47,200 nt of DNA, from positions 1 to 47,200 of the forward strand of contig NZ_UTBG01000178.1 of assembly GCF_900580675.1 (NCBI RefSeq), in the 5' to 3' direction. A program made the position numbers and the translations under genes. This stretch comes from Pseudomonas viridiflava (GTDB taxonomy: Bacteria > Pseudomonadota > Gammaproteobacteria > Pseudomonadales > Pseudomonadaceae). Each line of letters begins with the position of its first letter. The stretch's first letter is position 1. The notes below the pieces were generated by a model. It was not told where the DNA came from. It did no database searches and saw only the letters and a list, made by a program, of their open reading frames with translations. Below, in pieces: positions 1 through 7,232 of this stretch.

Positions 1-667
1 CCTTGGCGTACGGCGTGCCGGTCAGGTAATAGCGCTTGTAACTCGCCAGCCCGGCACCGTCTGCCAGGGTGCGGGTCGGCAATTGGCGCTGCACGCTGGT
101 CAGGAAGGGTTCCCAGGTGACCCACGCGTCGACCTTGTTGTTCTCGAACGCCGCACGTCCATCCGCCGGGGACAGGTAAGCCGGTTCGATATCCGAGAAT
201 GCCAGGCCCGCCTTGGCCAATGCGGCGATCAGCAAATAGTGAGTCCCGGCCGCCTTGGTCACCGCGATTTTCTTGCCTTTCAAATCCGCCAACTGTTGGA
301 TCGGCGAGTCCTTGCGCACCACGATTGCCTGGGCTGAAGGCGAGGGCGCTTCCTGGGCGAAGTAGGTGAGTTTGGCCTGGGCAGCCTGGGCAAAGATCGG
401 CACGGTGTCGGCCACGTCGGCGCTGATATCCACGTTGCCCACGTTCAGCGCTTCGAGCAGCGGCAGGCCGCTGGGGAACTCGTGCCAGCTCACGTCGATG
501 TTGTCGGCCTTGAGGGCTTTTTCCAGGGAACCCTGGGTTTTCAGCAGGGTGATCAGCGTCGAGGATTTCTGGTAGCCGATGCGAACGGTTTGCTGGGCTT
601 CGGCACTGACGGCAACCGAAAAAGCCAGCAAGCCCAAGACGGCGGCGAGGGGACGGCGAATGGACAT
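1..667 (-). CDS. Aliphatic sulfonate ABC transporter substrate-binding protein, partial
   Basis: Periplasmic binding protein of the SsuA/taurine type, which captures alkanesulfonates for import as a sulfur source. The gene runs off the left edge, so only about the first 222 residues are here. Translation from ATG at 667 gives MSIRRPLAAVLGLLAFSVAV, a signal peptide ending near SAEA-QQ. The mature N-terminus follows, with the family-typical IGYQKSSTLITLL and WHEFPSGLPLLEALNVG stretches, then DLKGKKIAVTKAAGTHYLL and VDAWVTWEPFL. The family is usually about 310-325 aa, so roughly a third is missing. The rest of an ssu-like cluster probably lies to the left, but this cannot be seen. The upstream region (668-760) is AT-rich and probably holds the promoter. 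The family is secure; the exact sulfonate is unknown. Confidence 0.88.
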   Translation of the reverse strand, partial: MSIRRPLAAVLGLLAFSVAVSAEAQQTVRIGYQKSSTLITLLKTQGSLEKALKADNIDVSWHEFPSGLPLLEALNVGNVDISADVADTVPIFAQAAQAKLTYFAQEAPSPSAQAIVVRKDSPIQQLADLKGKKIAVTKAAGTHYLLIAALAKAGLAFSDIEPAYLSPADGRAAFENNKVDAWVTWEPFLTSVQRQLPTRTLADGAGLASYKRYYLTGTPYAK

Positions 668-806
668 GGCGTGCTCGATTTTCAACGAAATATGGCCAAG
701 CTTAAGGTTCTAAAAACCATTCGATAAATAATCTTTCGGTCTTAGCTTAGGGCGCTTTTCGTCAACAGCGTGCGCGAAACGCTTTGTATGTGGCGAGCAG
801 TTTTTT

Positions 807-940
807 GTGGTGAGCGGGCTTGCCCCGCGCCGGGGCGCGAAGCGGCCCCAAACACAGTCACGGCGTTTTTGCTGATACACCAGTGGAGCTTGTTTCAGGG
901 CCGCTTCGCGACCCAACGGGAGCAAGCTCCCTCGCCACAG
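807..940. repeat. REPIN-like inverted repeat pair (GTGGCGAGC type)
   Basis: Two inverted arms flank a non-coding spacer. The left arm reads gagcgggcttgccccgcgcc with a following gcgaagcggccc; the right arm has gggccgcttcgcg and agcaagctccctcgccac. This matches the organisation of Pseudomonas REPINs (two REP palindromes in opposite orientation). It belongs to a different sequence family from the TGTGGGAGC-type copies elsewhere in this window and resembles the copy at 38951-39085. It fills most of the gap between the sulfonate-binding gene and the lipoprotein gene. Confidence 0.75.
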
Positions 941-946
941 GTCAGC

Positions 947-1282
947 TCAGTCCACGCAAATCGCCCGGCCCAGCTTGCCTTTCTCCACGATTGCCGAGCA
1001 GCCGAAGCGCCCGTTATCCACCTGGCACGCGCCCGTCACCGGGCCGTTGCCGGACTGGGTGGTGACGCTGGTCTGGCACTCGCCTTCACACTGGCTCGAA
1101 TCAGTACACGCCTTGCCCGCATCCTTGTAAGGCGTCACGCACTTCCAGCTCTGCAGCTTGCCGACTTGCTTCATCGTACCGCCGCCCGCCAGGCAGGCGG
1201 AGGCGGTGGAATCCTGCGCGGGCGGCGTTGTGGAGCACGCCGATACCAGCAGTAAAGCGGCCAGTCCAATCATCAATTTCAT
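947..1282 (-). CDS. Small Cys-rich lipoprotein, function unknown
   Basis: 111 aa. It starts at ATG 1282, preceded by a GAGGA ribosome site about 7 bases upstream; an in-frame start 27 bases further up lacks this. The N-terminus is MKLMIGLAALLLVSAC, a signal peptide with lipobox VSAC, so the protein is probably lipid-anchored. The mature part carries seven further cysteines (in ACLAGG, WKCV, KACTDSSQCEGECQ, GACQ and FGCSA) and ends AICVD. The even total suggests a disulfide-bonded extracytoplasmic domain. I recognise no named family. It stands alone between a REPIN and the divergent membrane-protein gene. Confidence 0.75.
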   Translation of the reverse strand: MKLMIGLAALLLVSACSTTPPAQDSTASACLAGGGTMKQVGKLQSWKCVTPYKDAGKACTDSSQCEGECQTSVTTQSGNGPVTGACQVDNGRFGCSAIVEKGKLGRAICVD

Positions 1283-1373
1283 GCAAAAATCCTCGTGGAG
1301 TGAGCGCAACGGTGCAGTGTACGGGCATATGGACTACTTTGATTGACGAGCGATCCCTTCCCGGTACTTACCC

Positions 1374-1718
1374 ATGCACAGCTTATGGAAACGCTACATG
1401 GCGTTGCTGGAAAACGACCTGAGCACGCAGATCTTCGACAACGTGAAGAACCTGCTGGTGTGCGCGCTGTTGTTCGCGGCGGGCACCAATACCCTGGTCG
1501 GGCAGCATGATTTATTTATCGGCGTATTCGCGTCCAGCGTGGCGGGCTGGGGGCTGATCATCCTGTCGGCGGCATTGATGGTGTTGAACGTGAGCGACGG
1601 CATTCGCCGGCTCGCCAAGCTGCGTTATCACCTGGCATTGCAGCTGTTGCTGATCCTGGTTTACCTGGTGATCGCCGAGCGGGTGGTGGAGATTGTGTGG
1701 GGCTTTCGGGCGCATTGA
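1374..1718 (+). CDS. Small membrane protein, function unknown
   Basis: 114 aa. Three hydrophobic stretches are visible: about 27-41 ([13 protein letters not shown]), 50-70 ([21 protein letters not shown]) and 86-108 ([23 protein letters not shown]), suggesting an inner-membrane protein with three helices. A charged linker [15 protein letters not shown] lies between the second and third. No catalytic motif is visible. No strong ribosome site precedes 1374, and an ATG at 1398 is an alternative start. It ends 55 bases before the glutaminase start in the same direction, so the two could be co-transcribed; a functional link is not evident. Confidence 0.65.
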   Translation: MHSLWKRYMALLENDLSTQIFDNVKNLLVCALLFAAGTNTLVGQHDLFIGVFASSVAGWGLIILSAALMVLNVSDGIRRLAKLRYHLALQLLLILVYLVIAERVVEIVWGFRAH

Positions 1719-1773
1719 AGTATCCTGCGCGGCCCGCTTTCCACTGATTCAAACAAAGATGACCGGACAAGAT

Positions 1774-2682
1774 ATGCAGGCGCTTCTCGAGTCGATCCTC
1801 GACGAAGTCCGCCCACTGATCGGCCTCGGCAAAGTCGCCGACTACATCCCCGCACTGGCCGACGTGCCCGCCAACCAGCTTGGCATCGCGGTGTACGGCA
1901 ACGATGGCGCGGCCTACTGCGCGGGCGACGCCGACACGCTGTTCTCGGTGCAGAGCATCTCCAAGGTGTTCAGCCTGGTGCAGGCCATCGACCACGGCGG
2001 CGAAACCATCTGGGAACGCCTGGGCCACGAGCCTTCCGGGCAGCCGTTCAACTCCATGGTACAACTGGAATTCGAACGCGGCCGCCCGCGCAACCCCTTC
2101 ATCAACGCCGGCGCGCTGGTAATCTGCGACATCAACCAATCACGCTTTGCCGTGCCGATCCTGTCGATGCGCGACTTCGTGCGGCGCCTGTCCGGCAACC
2201 CGCAGATCCTGGTCAACAGCGTCGTCGCCGACTCCGAGGCGCAACACGGCGCGCGCAACGCGGCCATGGCCTACCTGATGAAATCCTTCGGCAACTTCCA
2301 CAACGACGTAGACGCGGTACTGCACAGCTACTTCAACTACTGCGCGCTGCAGATGAGCTGCCTGGACCTGGCCCGAGCCTTCAGCTTCCTGGCCAACGAG
2401 GGCGTGAGCGCCCACAGCGGCGAACAGATCCTGACCGCGCGCCAGACCAAGCAAGTCAACTCGATCATGGCCACCAGCGGGCTGTATGACGAGGCGGGCA
2501 ACTTTGCCTATCGCGTGGGGTTGCCGGGTAAGAGCGGGGTAGGCGGCGGGATTGTTGCGGTGGTGCCTGGGCAGTTTACGGTGTGCGTTTGGTCGCCGGA
2601 GTTGAACGCGGCGGGGAATTCGCTGGCGGGGATGAAGGCGTTGGAATTGTTGAGTGAGCGGATTGGGTGGTCGGTGTTTTGA
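1774..2682 (+). CDS. glsA: Glutaminase
   Basis: 302 aa, the usual length for bacterial glutaminases. It hydrolyses L-glutamine to glutamate and ammonia in the cytoplasm and belongs to the serine-dependent beta-lactamase fold. The catalytic S-x-x-K motif is visible as S61-I-S-K64 (in [12 protein letters not shown]). Other family stretches are [39 protein letters not shown] and [11 protein letters not shown] near the C-terminus. The start at 1774 (MQALLES) fits the family N-terminus; an in-frame ATG at 1759 would add five residues. A REP hairpin at 2688-2714 follows the stop and may act as a transcription barrier. Confidence 0.93.
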   Translation: MQALLESILDEVRPLIGLGKVADYIPALADVPANQLGIAVYGNDGAAYCAGDADTLFSVQSISKVFSLVQAIDHGGETIWERLGHEPSGQPFNSMVQLEFERGRPRNPFINAGALVICDINQSRFAVPILSMRDFVRRLSGNPQILVNSVVADSEAQHGARNAAMAYLMKSFGNFHNDVDAVLHSYFNYCALQMSCLDLARAFSFLANEGVSAHSGEQILTARQTKQVNSIMATSGLYDEAGNFAYRVGLPGKSGVGGGIVAVVPGQFTVCVWSPELNAAGNSLAGMKALELLSERIGWSVF

Positions 2683-2687
2683 TTCAG

Positions 2688-2714
2688 TGTGGGAAGGGGC
2701 AGCTCCCTCCCACA
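2688..2714. repeat. Single REP-like hairpin
   Basis: Palindromic segment between tgtgggaagg and ctccctcccaca with one bulged base. It is a solitary half of the REPIN sequence seen elsewhere. It sits between the convergent glutaminase and DUF6124 genes, where it could stabilise both mRNA 3' ends. Confidence 0.6.
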
Positions 2715-2739
2715 TTTGGATCTTCACATACGCTTTAAC

Positions 2740-2979
2740 TCAAGTGGCTGGATGGGCATCGTCCAAGGCTTTGTCCACCAGCAGTTGTACCCCCTCGAGC
2801 AGTCGGCAGATGCCGAGTGCCACGTTGCGCTGGGCTCCGTCGATTTCGAAAGCGAGGTGGGTAGCTATATCCGTGATGGAGGACAGATCTTGAGAGGCGT
2901 TGACCAGCAGGGTTTCTGTGCCGAGGTCTGAGCGTACGGTAAAGAGTGATGCTGGAGGGGTGGGTGTGTCTTTAATCAT
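2740..2979 (-). CDS. DUF6124 (former DUF3077) family protein
   Basis: 79 aa. The protein begins MIKDTPTPPASLFTV and continues with the family-typical middle and C-terminus: TETLLVNASQDLSSITDIAT, FEIDGAQRNVALGICRLLEG, QLLVDKALDD. These small, probably helical proteins of unknown function are abundant in fluorescens-group Pseudomonas, often several per genome. ATG 2979 is chosen because TTGGAG lies 8 bases upstream and the homology begins there. No signal peptide or metal motif is visible. It is preceded by a long leader with an unusual fold (see the separate entry), which suggests post-transcriptional control of this gene. Confidence 0.8.
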   Translation of the reverse strand: MIKDTPTPPASLFTVRSDLGTETLLVNASQDLSSITDIATHLAFEIDGAQRNVALGICRLLEGVQLLVDKALDDAHPAT

Positions 2980-3110
2980 GGTGAAACTCCAAGGGAAATG
3001 GAGCTGCCACGGTTCGCGGTCAAACGAATTAGGGTGGCAGCTATACGCGGGTTGACCGACCGGTCCCAAGGAGCCCGGCATACCCGAAGGTATCCCGCGT
3101 ACAGCTGCCG
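2980..3110 (-). ncRNA. Candidate structured 5' leader of the DUF6124 mRNA
   Basis: Read on the minus strand, bases 3109-3094 (GGCAGCTGTACGCGGG) pair with 3051-3036 (CCCGCGTATAGCTGCC) in a 16-bp stem. The only DNA mismatch (3102/3043) becomes a G-U pair in minus-strand RNA, but an A-C mismatch on the plus strand, so the fold favours transcription toward the DUF6124 gene. Inside lies ATACC-UUCG-GGTAT (3093-3080), a five-pair hairpin with a C(UUCG)G tetraloop. Bases 3042-3034 (AGCTGCCAC) are also exactly complementary to 3010-3002 (GTGGCAGCT), so two exclusive folds exist. Next to it CTCCA (3003-2999) can pair with TGGAG (2991-2987), hiding the ribosome site. The pairings are seen directly; a regulatory function is inferred. 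Confidence 0.55.
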
Positions 3111-3298
3111 CGACACGATACAACAGACGTAAAAAAAACGCCTGATTCGATGTGGCACAGGTGTACTTGGGAGTCGGACGGTCAAATCCGGTCGCCGAAT
3201 TAGCAGCGACGGCACAGAGGTTAGTCAGCGCAGTTCCGAGCGACAACCTGAAACAGTCGTGGGAAAACTCCGAGAGCCCGCGGCGAAGTGCTATCCCT

Positions 3299-3386
3299 GT
3301 GGGAGCTGGCTTGCCTGCGATAGCGGCCTGTCAGACACTGCATCCGGTACTGGAACACCGCTATCGCAGGCAAGCCAGCTCCCACA
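3299..3386. repeat. REPIN, perfect 28-bp arms
   Basis: The arms tgtgggagctggcttgcctg... (3299-3326) and ...caggcaagccagctcccaca (3359-3386) are perfect inverted copies around a 32-base spacer. This is the classical REPIN layout of fluorescens-group Pseudomonas. The perfect arms suggest recent insertion or ongoing maintenance. Confidence 0.9.
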
Positions 3387-3428
3387 TTTTGATCTTCATT
3401 GTTCTTTGAGATTTATGTGAGCCCAGAC

Positions 3429-3459
3429 AAAAAATGCGCCCCTGAGGGCGCATTTTTTT
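3429..3459. terminator. Bidirectional Rho-independent terminator
   Basis: A stem ATGCGCCC / GGGCGCAT with loop CTGA is flanked by an A-run on the left (3429-3434) and a T-run on the right (3453-3459), so it ends transcription in both directions. It lies 22 bases beyond the stop codon of the minus-strand dehydrogenase gene (stop at 3481) and closes the polyamine operon. Confidence 0.9.
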
Positions 3460-3480
3460 GTTCGGTCAGCTACCGCCTAT

Positions 3481-4725
3481 TCAGGCAATCGCGTCCCACG
3501 CACGGTCGCCGTGCTCATCCTTGATCCGAGTCGGCAAGCCCATCACGTCCAGCGCCTTCAGGAACGGCTCAGCCGGCAGTTCCTCGACGTTGGCCATGTG
3601 TTTCACATCCCACTCGCCACGGGCGACCAGCAGCGCGGCGGCTACCGGTGGAACGCCGGCGGTGTAGGAGATGCCCTGGCTGTCGGTTTCAGCGAAGGCT
3701 TCTTCGTGATCCGCCACGTTGTAGATGAACATCTCGCGCGGCTGGCCGTTTTTGGTGCCTTTGACCAGATCGCCGATGCAGGTCTTGCCGGTGTAGCCAG
3801 GGGCGAGCGAAGACGGGTCGGGCAGTACGGCCTTGACCACTTTCAACGGCACCACTTCCAGGCCTTCGGCGGTGGTGACCGGCTTCTCGGAGAGCAGGCC
3901 GAGGTTTTTCAGTACGGTGAACACGTTGATGTAGTGTTCGCCGAAGCTCATCCAGAAACGCACGTTGGGCACGTCGAGGTTTTTCGACAGCGAGTGCACT
4001 TCATCGTGGCCGGTGAGGTAGAGGTTTTGCGAACCGACTACCGGCAGGTCGTCGGTGCGTTTGACTTCGAACATGGTGTTGCTGGTCCACTGGCTGTTCT
4101 GCCAGCTCCACACCTGCCCGGTGAACTCGCGGAAGTTGATTTCCGGGTCGAAGTTGGTGGCAAAGTATTTGCCATGGCTGCCGGCATTGACGTCGAGAAT
4201 GTCGATCGAATCAATGCGGTCGAAATGCTGTTGCTGCGCCAGCGCGGCGTACGCGTTGACGACACCCGGGTCGAAGCCCACGCCAAGGATGGCGGTGATG
4301 TTCTTCTGTTTGCACTCTTCCAGGTGGTTCCATTCGTAGTTGCCGTACCACGGCGGGGTCTCGCAGACCTTGCCCGGCTCTTCGTGGATGGCGGTGTCGA
4401 GGTACGCCACGCCCGTGTCGATGCAGGCACGCAGTACCGACATGTTGAGGAACGCGGAACCCACGTTGATGACGATCTGCGATTCGGTCTCGCGGATCAG
4501 GGCCTTGGTCGCTTCCACGTCCAAAGCGTTCAGCGCGAAGGCCTGGATGTCGGCGGGAACCTTGAGGCTACCCTTGGCCTTGACGCTGTCGATGATGGCC
4601 TGGCATTTGGAGATGTTGCGCGACGCGATAGCAATACGACCGAGTTCGTCGTTGTGCTGCGCGCACTTGTGGGCCACCACCTTGGCGACACCTCCTGCAC
4701 CAATGATAAGAACGTTCTTTTTCAA
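3481..4725 (-). CDS. Carboxynorspermidine/carboxyspermidine synthase (saccharopine dehydrogenase family)
   Basis: 414 aa, cytoplasmic. Enzymes of this type reductively join aspartate semialdehyde to diaminopropane or putrescine, giving carboxynorspermidine or carboxyspermidine, with NADPH. The Rossmann motif is at the N-terminus, KKNVLIIGAGGVAKVVAHKC (G9-x-G11-G-x-x). Family stretches include INVGSAFLNMSVLRACIDTG, GVGFDPGVVNAY and DVNAGSHGKYFATNFDPEIN. The start is taken as TTG 4725, eleven bases after a GGAG ribosome site and immediately before LKKNVLIIG; the upstream in-frame ATG at 4794 lies inside the preceding gene. The gene follows the NspC gene by 28 bases, which supports an operon. 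The exact polyamine made cannot be told from sequence. Confidence 0.88.
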   Translation of the reverse strand: MKKNVLIIGAGGVAKVVAHKCAQHNDELGRIAIASRNISKCQAIIDSVKAKGSLKVPADIQAFALNALDVEATKALIRETESQIVINVGSAFLNMSVLRACIDTGVAYLDTAIHEEPGKVCETPPWYGNYEWNHLEECKQKNITAILGVGFDPGVVNAYAALAQQQHFDRIDSIDILDVNAGSHGKYFATNFDPEINFREFTGQVWSWQNSQWTSNTMFEVKRTDDLPVVGSQNLYLTGHDEVHSLSKNLDVPNVRFWMSFGEHYINVFTVLKNLGLLSEKPVTTAEGLEVVPLKVVKAVLPDPSSLAPGYTGKTCIGDLVKGTKNGQPREMFIYNVADHEEAFAETDSQGISYTAGVPPVAAALLVARGEWDVKHMANVEELPAEPFLKALDVMGLPTRIKDEHGDRAWDAIA

Positions 4726-4753
4726 TTGCTTTATTTCTCCTATATCCGCCAGC

Positions 4754-5851
4754 TTACGAAAGGCTGGACAGGTAGTCGTCGTAACCAAATTCACGAACCA
4801 CTTCGACTGTACCGTCGAGTTGTTTCACTACGATGGACGGCATTTTCAGGCCGTTGAACCAGTTTTTCTTGACCATGGTGTAGCCAGCGGTGTCGATGAA
4901 CGACAGCCGATCGCCGATGGCCAGCGGACGATCAAATTGGTACTCGCCGAAGATGTCCCCGGCCAGGCAGGATTTGCCGCACACCATGACGGTGTGTTCA
5001 CCCTCGCTCGGCGCCAGCTTGGCGTTGAGGCGGTAGATCAGCAGGTCCAGCAGGTGGGCTTCGATGGAGCTGTCCACGACGGCAAGGTTTTTGCCGTTGT
5101 AGAGGGTGTCGAGCACGGTCACTTCCAGGGAGGCGCTGTTGGTGATCGCCGCTTCGCCGGGTTCCAGGTAGACCTGCACGCCGTACTTCTCGGAGAACGC
5201 CTTCAAACGCGCGCAGAATGCATCGATGGCATAGCCTTCGCCGGTGAAGTGAATGCCGCCGCCGAGGCTGACCCACTTGACCTTGTGCAGCAACTCACCG
5301 AAGCGTTCTTCGATGGTGCCGAGCATCTTGTCGAACAGGCTGAAGTCGCCGTTCTCGCAATTGTTGTGGAACATGAAGCCGGAGATCTGCTCGATCACGC
5401 CTTCGATCTTCACCGGGTCCCATTCGCCCAGGCGGCTGAACGGGCGCGCCGGGTCGGCCAGCAGGTAGTCGGAGCTGCTTACCTGTGGGTTGACGCGCAG
5501 GCCGCGGGTCTTGCCTTCGCTGCGTTCGGCAAAGCGCTGCAGCTGGCTGATCGAGTTGAAGATGATCTTGTCGCAGTTATCCAGCATCTCTTCGATTTCG
5601 TCGTCGGCCCAGGCCACGCTGTAGGCATGCGCCTCGCCTTCGAACTTCTGGCGGCCGAGCTTCAGCTCATACAGCGACGACGAGGTGGTGCCGTCCATGT
5701 ATTGCTGCATCAGGTCGAACACCGACCACGTGGCAAAGCACTTGAGCGCCAGCAGGGCCTTGGCGCCGGACTGTTCGCGCACGTAAGCGATCTTCTGCAT
5801 GTTGACCAGAAGCTTCTGTTTATCGATGAGGTAATACGGCGTTTTGATCAT
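4754..5851 (-). CDS. nspC: Carboxynorspermidine decarboxylase
   Basis: 365 aa. A PLP enzyme of the alanine-racemase fold that decarboxylates carboxynorspermidine or carboxyspermidine to the free polyamine. Visible features are the PLP lysine K37 in LLALKCFATWS, HNNCENGDF around 162-170, the phosphate-binding loop SLGGGIHFTGEGY (about 195-207), EPGEA at 230-234 and the active-site Cys region CGKSCLAGD (291-299). ATG 5851 begins MIKTPYYLIDKQKL, matching the family N-terminus; the extension to 5905 does not. It is the first gene of the operon with the dehydrogenase. With that partner it provides an S-adenosylmethionine-independent route to spermidine-type polyamines. Confidence 0.93.
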   Translation of the reverse strand: MIKTPYYLIDKQKLLVNMQKIAYVREQSGAKALLALKCFATWSVFDLMQQYMDGTTSSSLYELKLGRQKFEGEAHAYSVAWADDEIEEMLDNCDKIIFNSISQLQRFAERSEGKTRGLRVNPQVSSSDYLLADPARPFSRLGEWDPVKIEGVIEQISGFMFHNNCENGDFSLFDKMLGTIEERFGELLHKVKWVSLGGGIHFTGEGYAIDAFCARLKAFSEKYGVQVYLEPGEAAITNSASLEVTVLDTLYNGKNLAVVDSSIEAHLLDLLIYRLNAKLAPSEGEHTVMVCGKSCLAGDIFGEYQFDRPLAIGDRLSFIDTAGYTMVKKNWFNGLKMPSIVVKQLDGTVEVVREFGYDDYLSSLS

Positions 5852-6002
5852 TTTTGAGAGCCTGCGGCGGTGCCTGCCAAAAAAGGACACGCATTGTGCC
5901 CGCACTTGGAGCAGATCGAAAGGTTAGTGGGCGGATTTTGCTGCGCCGGTTCTTCAAGCATACCCGCGGAGTATGACTATCTGTGGCTATACACTGACCT
6001 CA

Positions 6003-6091
6003 TGTGGGAGGGGGCTTGCTCCCGAATGCAGTGTGTCAGTCAAACATGTATGCACTGACCCACCGCATTCGCGAGCAAGCCCGCTCCCACA
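6003..6091. repeat. REPIN
   Basis: Inverted arms tgtgggagggggcttgctcc and gagcaagcccgctcccaca surround a spacer in which cagtgtgtcagt / actgacc is also palindromic. It occupies the intergenic space (5852-6212) between divergent nspC and the LacI-family gene. The rest of that gap holds the promoters and an operator-like palindrome. Confidence 0.85.
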
Positions 6092-6187
6092 TTTTGACCT
6101 CTTTGTATCAGGTAGTGCACGGCTGCCATCAAACCGTCATCTGCCCACCACGGTACTGCCATATTCCCCGGTTACTGTCCTCGCCAA

Positions 6188-6201
6188 TGAGATCGATCTC
6201 A
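6188..6201. promoter_or_regulatory. Candidate LacI-family operator
   Basis: TGAGATCGATCTCA is a perfect 14-bp palindrome with a central CG, the layout typical of LacI/PurR-family operators. It lies 11 bases before the start codon of the LacI-family gene that leads the operon, so autoregulation by repression is the simplest reading. The site is seen; binding is inferred. Confidence 0.6.
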
Positions 6202-6212
6202 AGCGAGTGACA

Positions 6213-7232
6213 ATGACTGATTTGAAAGACGTTGCGCGGCTCGCCGGGGTATCCCGCGCCACCGCCGCCCGCACCTTTGCTTCCCCCGACCAGGTGCGCC
6301 AGGCCACCCGCGAGCAGGTGTTCGCCGCCGCCCGTGAGTTGGGCTTTCGCCCCAACTTGCTCGGCCGCCAGCTGCGCCTGCAAACCACCCGGTTGATCGG
6401 CGTGGTGGTACCCAACCTGCTCAACCCGGTGTTCGCCGAACAGTTCCAGGCCATGGAGCGTGCGGCACGGTTGCGCGGTTACAGCCTGGTGCTGGCAACC
6501 ACCGACTACAGCAGCGAGCGCGAATGCATTGTGGTCGAAGAGCTGCTGCGCCAGCGCGTCGATGGCCTGGTGCTGACGGTCACCGATGCCGAAAGCAACA
6601 GCGTGCTCAGCAGCCTGAACACCGAACAAACCCCGTTTGTGCTGGCGTATCACCAACCGAGCAACCCCAATTACAGTGCCGTGTCGGTCGACAACCGCGC
6701 GGGCATGGCGCTGGCCACGCGGTATCTGCTGGAAGCGGGGCACCGGCGCATCAGCATGGTCGCCGGGCCCGCGTTGCAGTCCGACCGCGCTCGCCTGCGC
6801 TACGCCGGCTATTGCGATGCCATGAAGGAATACGGCCTCAAAAGCCGCGCGGTAATCGAAATGCCGGCCCACACCCAGGCCGAGTTCGCCGCCATCGCGC
6901 CGTATCTGCAAGGCGCCGATGCGCCTACGGCACTGGTGTGCTCCAACGATTTCCTCGCCATCAGCCTGATCGCCGAACTGCGCCGCAACGCCTGGAACGT
7001 GCCCGAACAACTCTCGGTGATGGGCTTTGATGGCATCGCCCTCGGCACCCAGATGCACCCGACCCTGTGCAGCGTGGTGCAGCCCATCGCGCTGCTCGCC
7101 AGCACGGTGATTGACCAACTGCTGGCGCAGATCGCCGGCAACCATCCGATTTCCCATTGCCTGCCTTGCCACATCCGGCCGGGCGAAAGTACTCAACCGT
7201 TTGAGGAGACCCCTGATGCGCGCATTCCGTAA
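6213..7232 (+). CDS. LacI-family transcriptional regulator
   Basis: 339 aa. The N-terminal helix-turn-helix is canonical: MTDLKDVARLAGVSRATAAR (1-20), followed by the hinge LGFRPNLLGRQLR. The effector domain begins RLIGVVVPNLLNPVFAEQ and contains CSNDFLAISLIAELR and SVMGFDGIALG, as in sugar or purine-binding repressors. ATG 6213 is chosen because the HTH starts there; the longer frame upstream runs through the REPIN. The 3' end overlaps the next gene by 17 bases, so the repressor is co-transcribed with the transporter it probably controls. An operator-like palindrome sits just upstream. The effector is likely the transported compound or its breakdown product (inference). Confidence 0.92.
   Translation: MTDLKDVARLAGVSRATAARTFASPDQVRQATREQVFAAARELGFRPNLLGRQLRLQTTRLIGVVVPNLLNPVFAEQFQAMERAARLRGYSLVLATTDYSSERECIVVEELLRQRVDGLVLTVTDAESNSVLSSLNTEQTPFVLAYHQPSNPNYSAVSVDNRAGMALATRYLLEAGHRRISMVAGPALQSDRARLRYAGYCDAMKEYGLKSRAVIEMPAHTQAEFAAIAPYLQGADAPTALVCSNDFLAISLIAELRRNAWNVPEQLSVMGFDGIALGTQMHPTLCSVVQPIALLASTVIDQLLAQIAGNHPISHCLPCHIRPGESTQPFEETPDARIP

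Noticed and set aside
3299..3386. REPIN read as an intrinsic terminator or CRISPR repeat
   Set aside because: Long perfect arms without a T-run and the same arms at several unrelated sites fit a REPIN; there is no series of equal spacers.
5973..6212. Upstream extension of the LacI-family gene to 5973
   Set aside because: It would run through the REPIN and lacks a ribosome site; the HTH begins at 6213.
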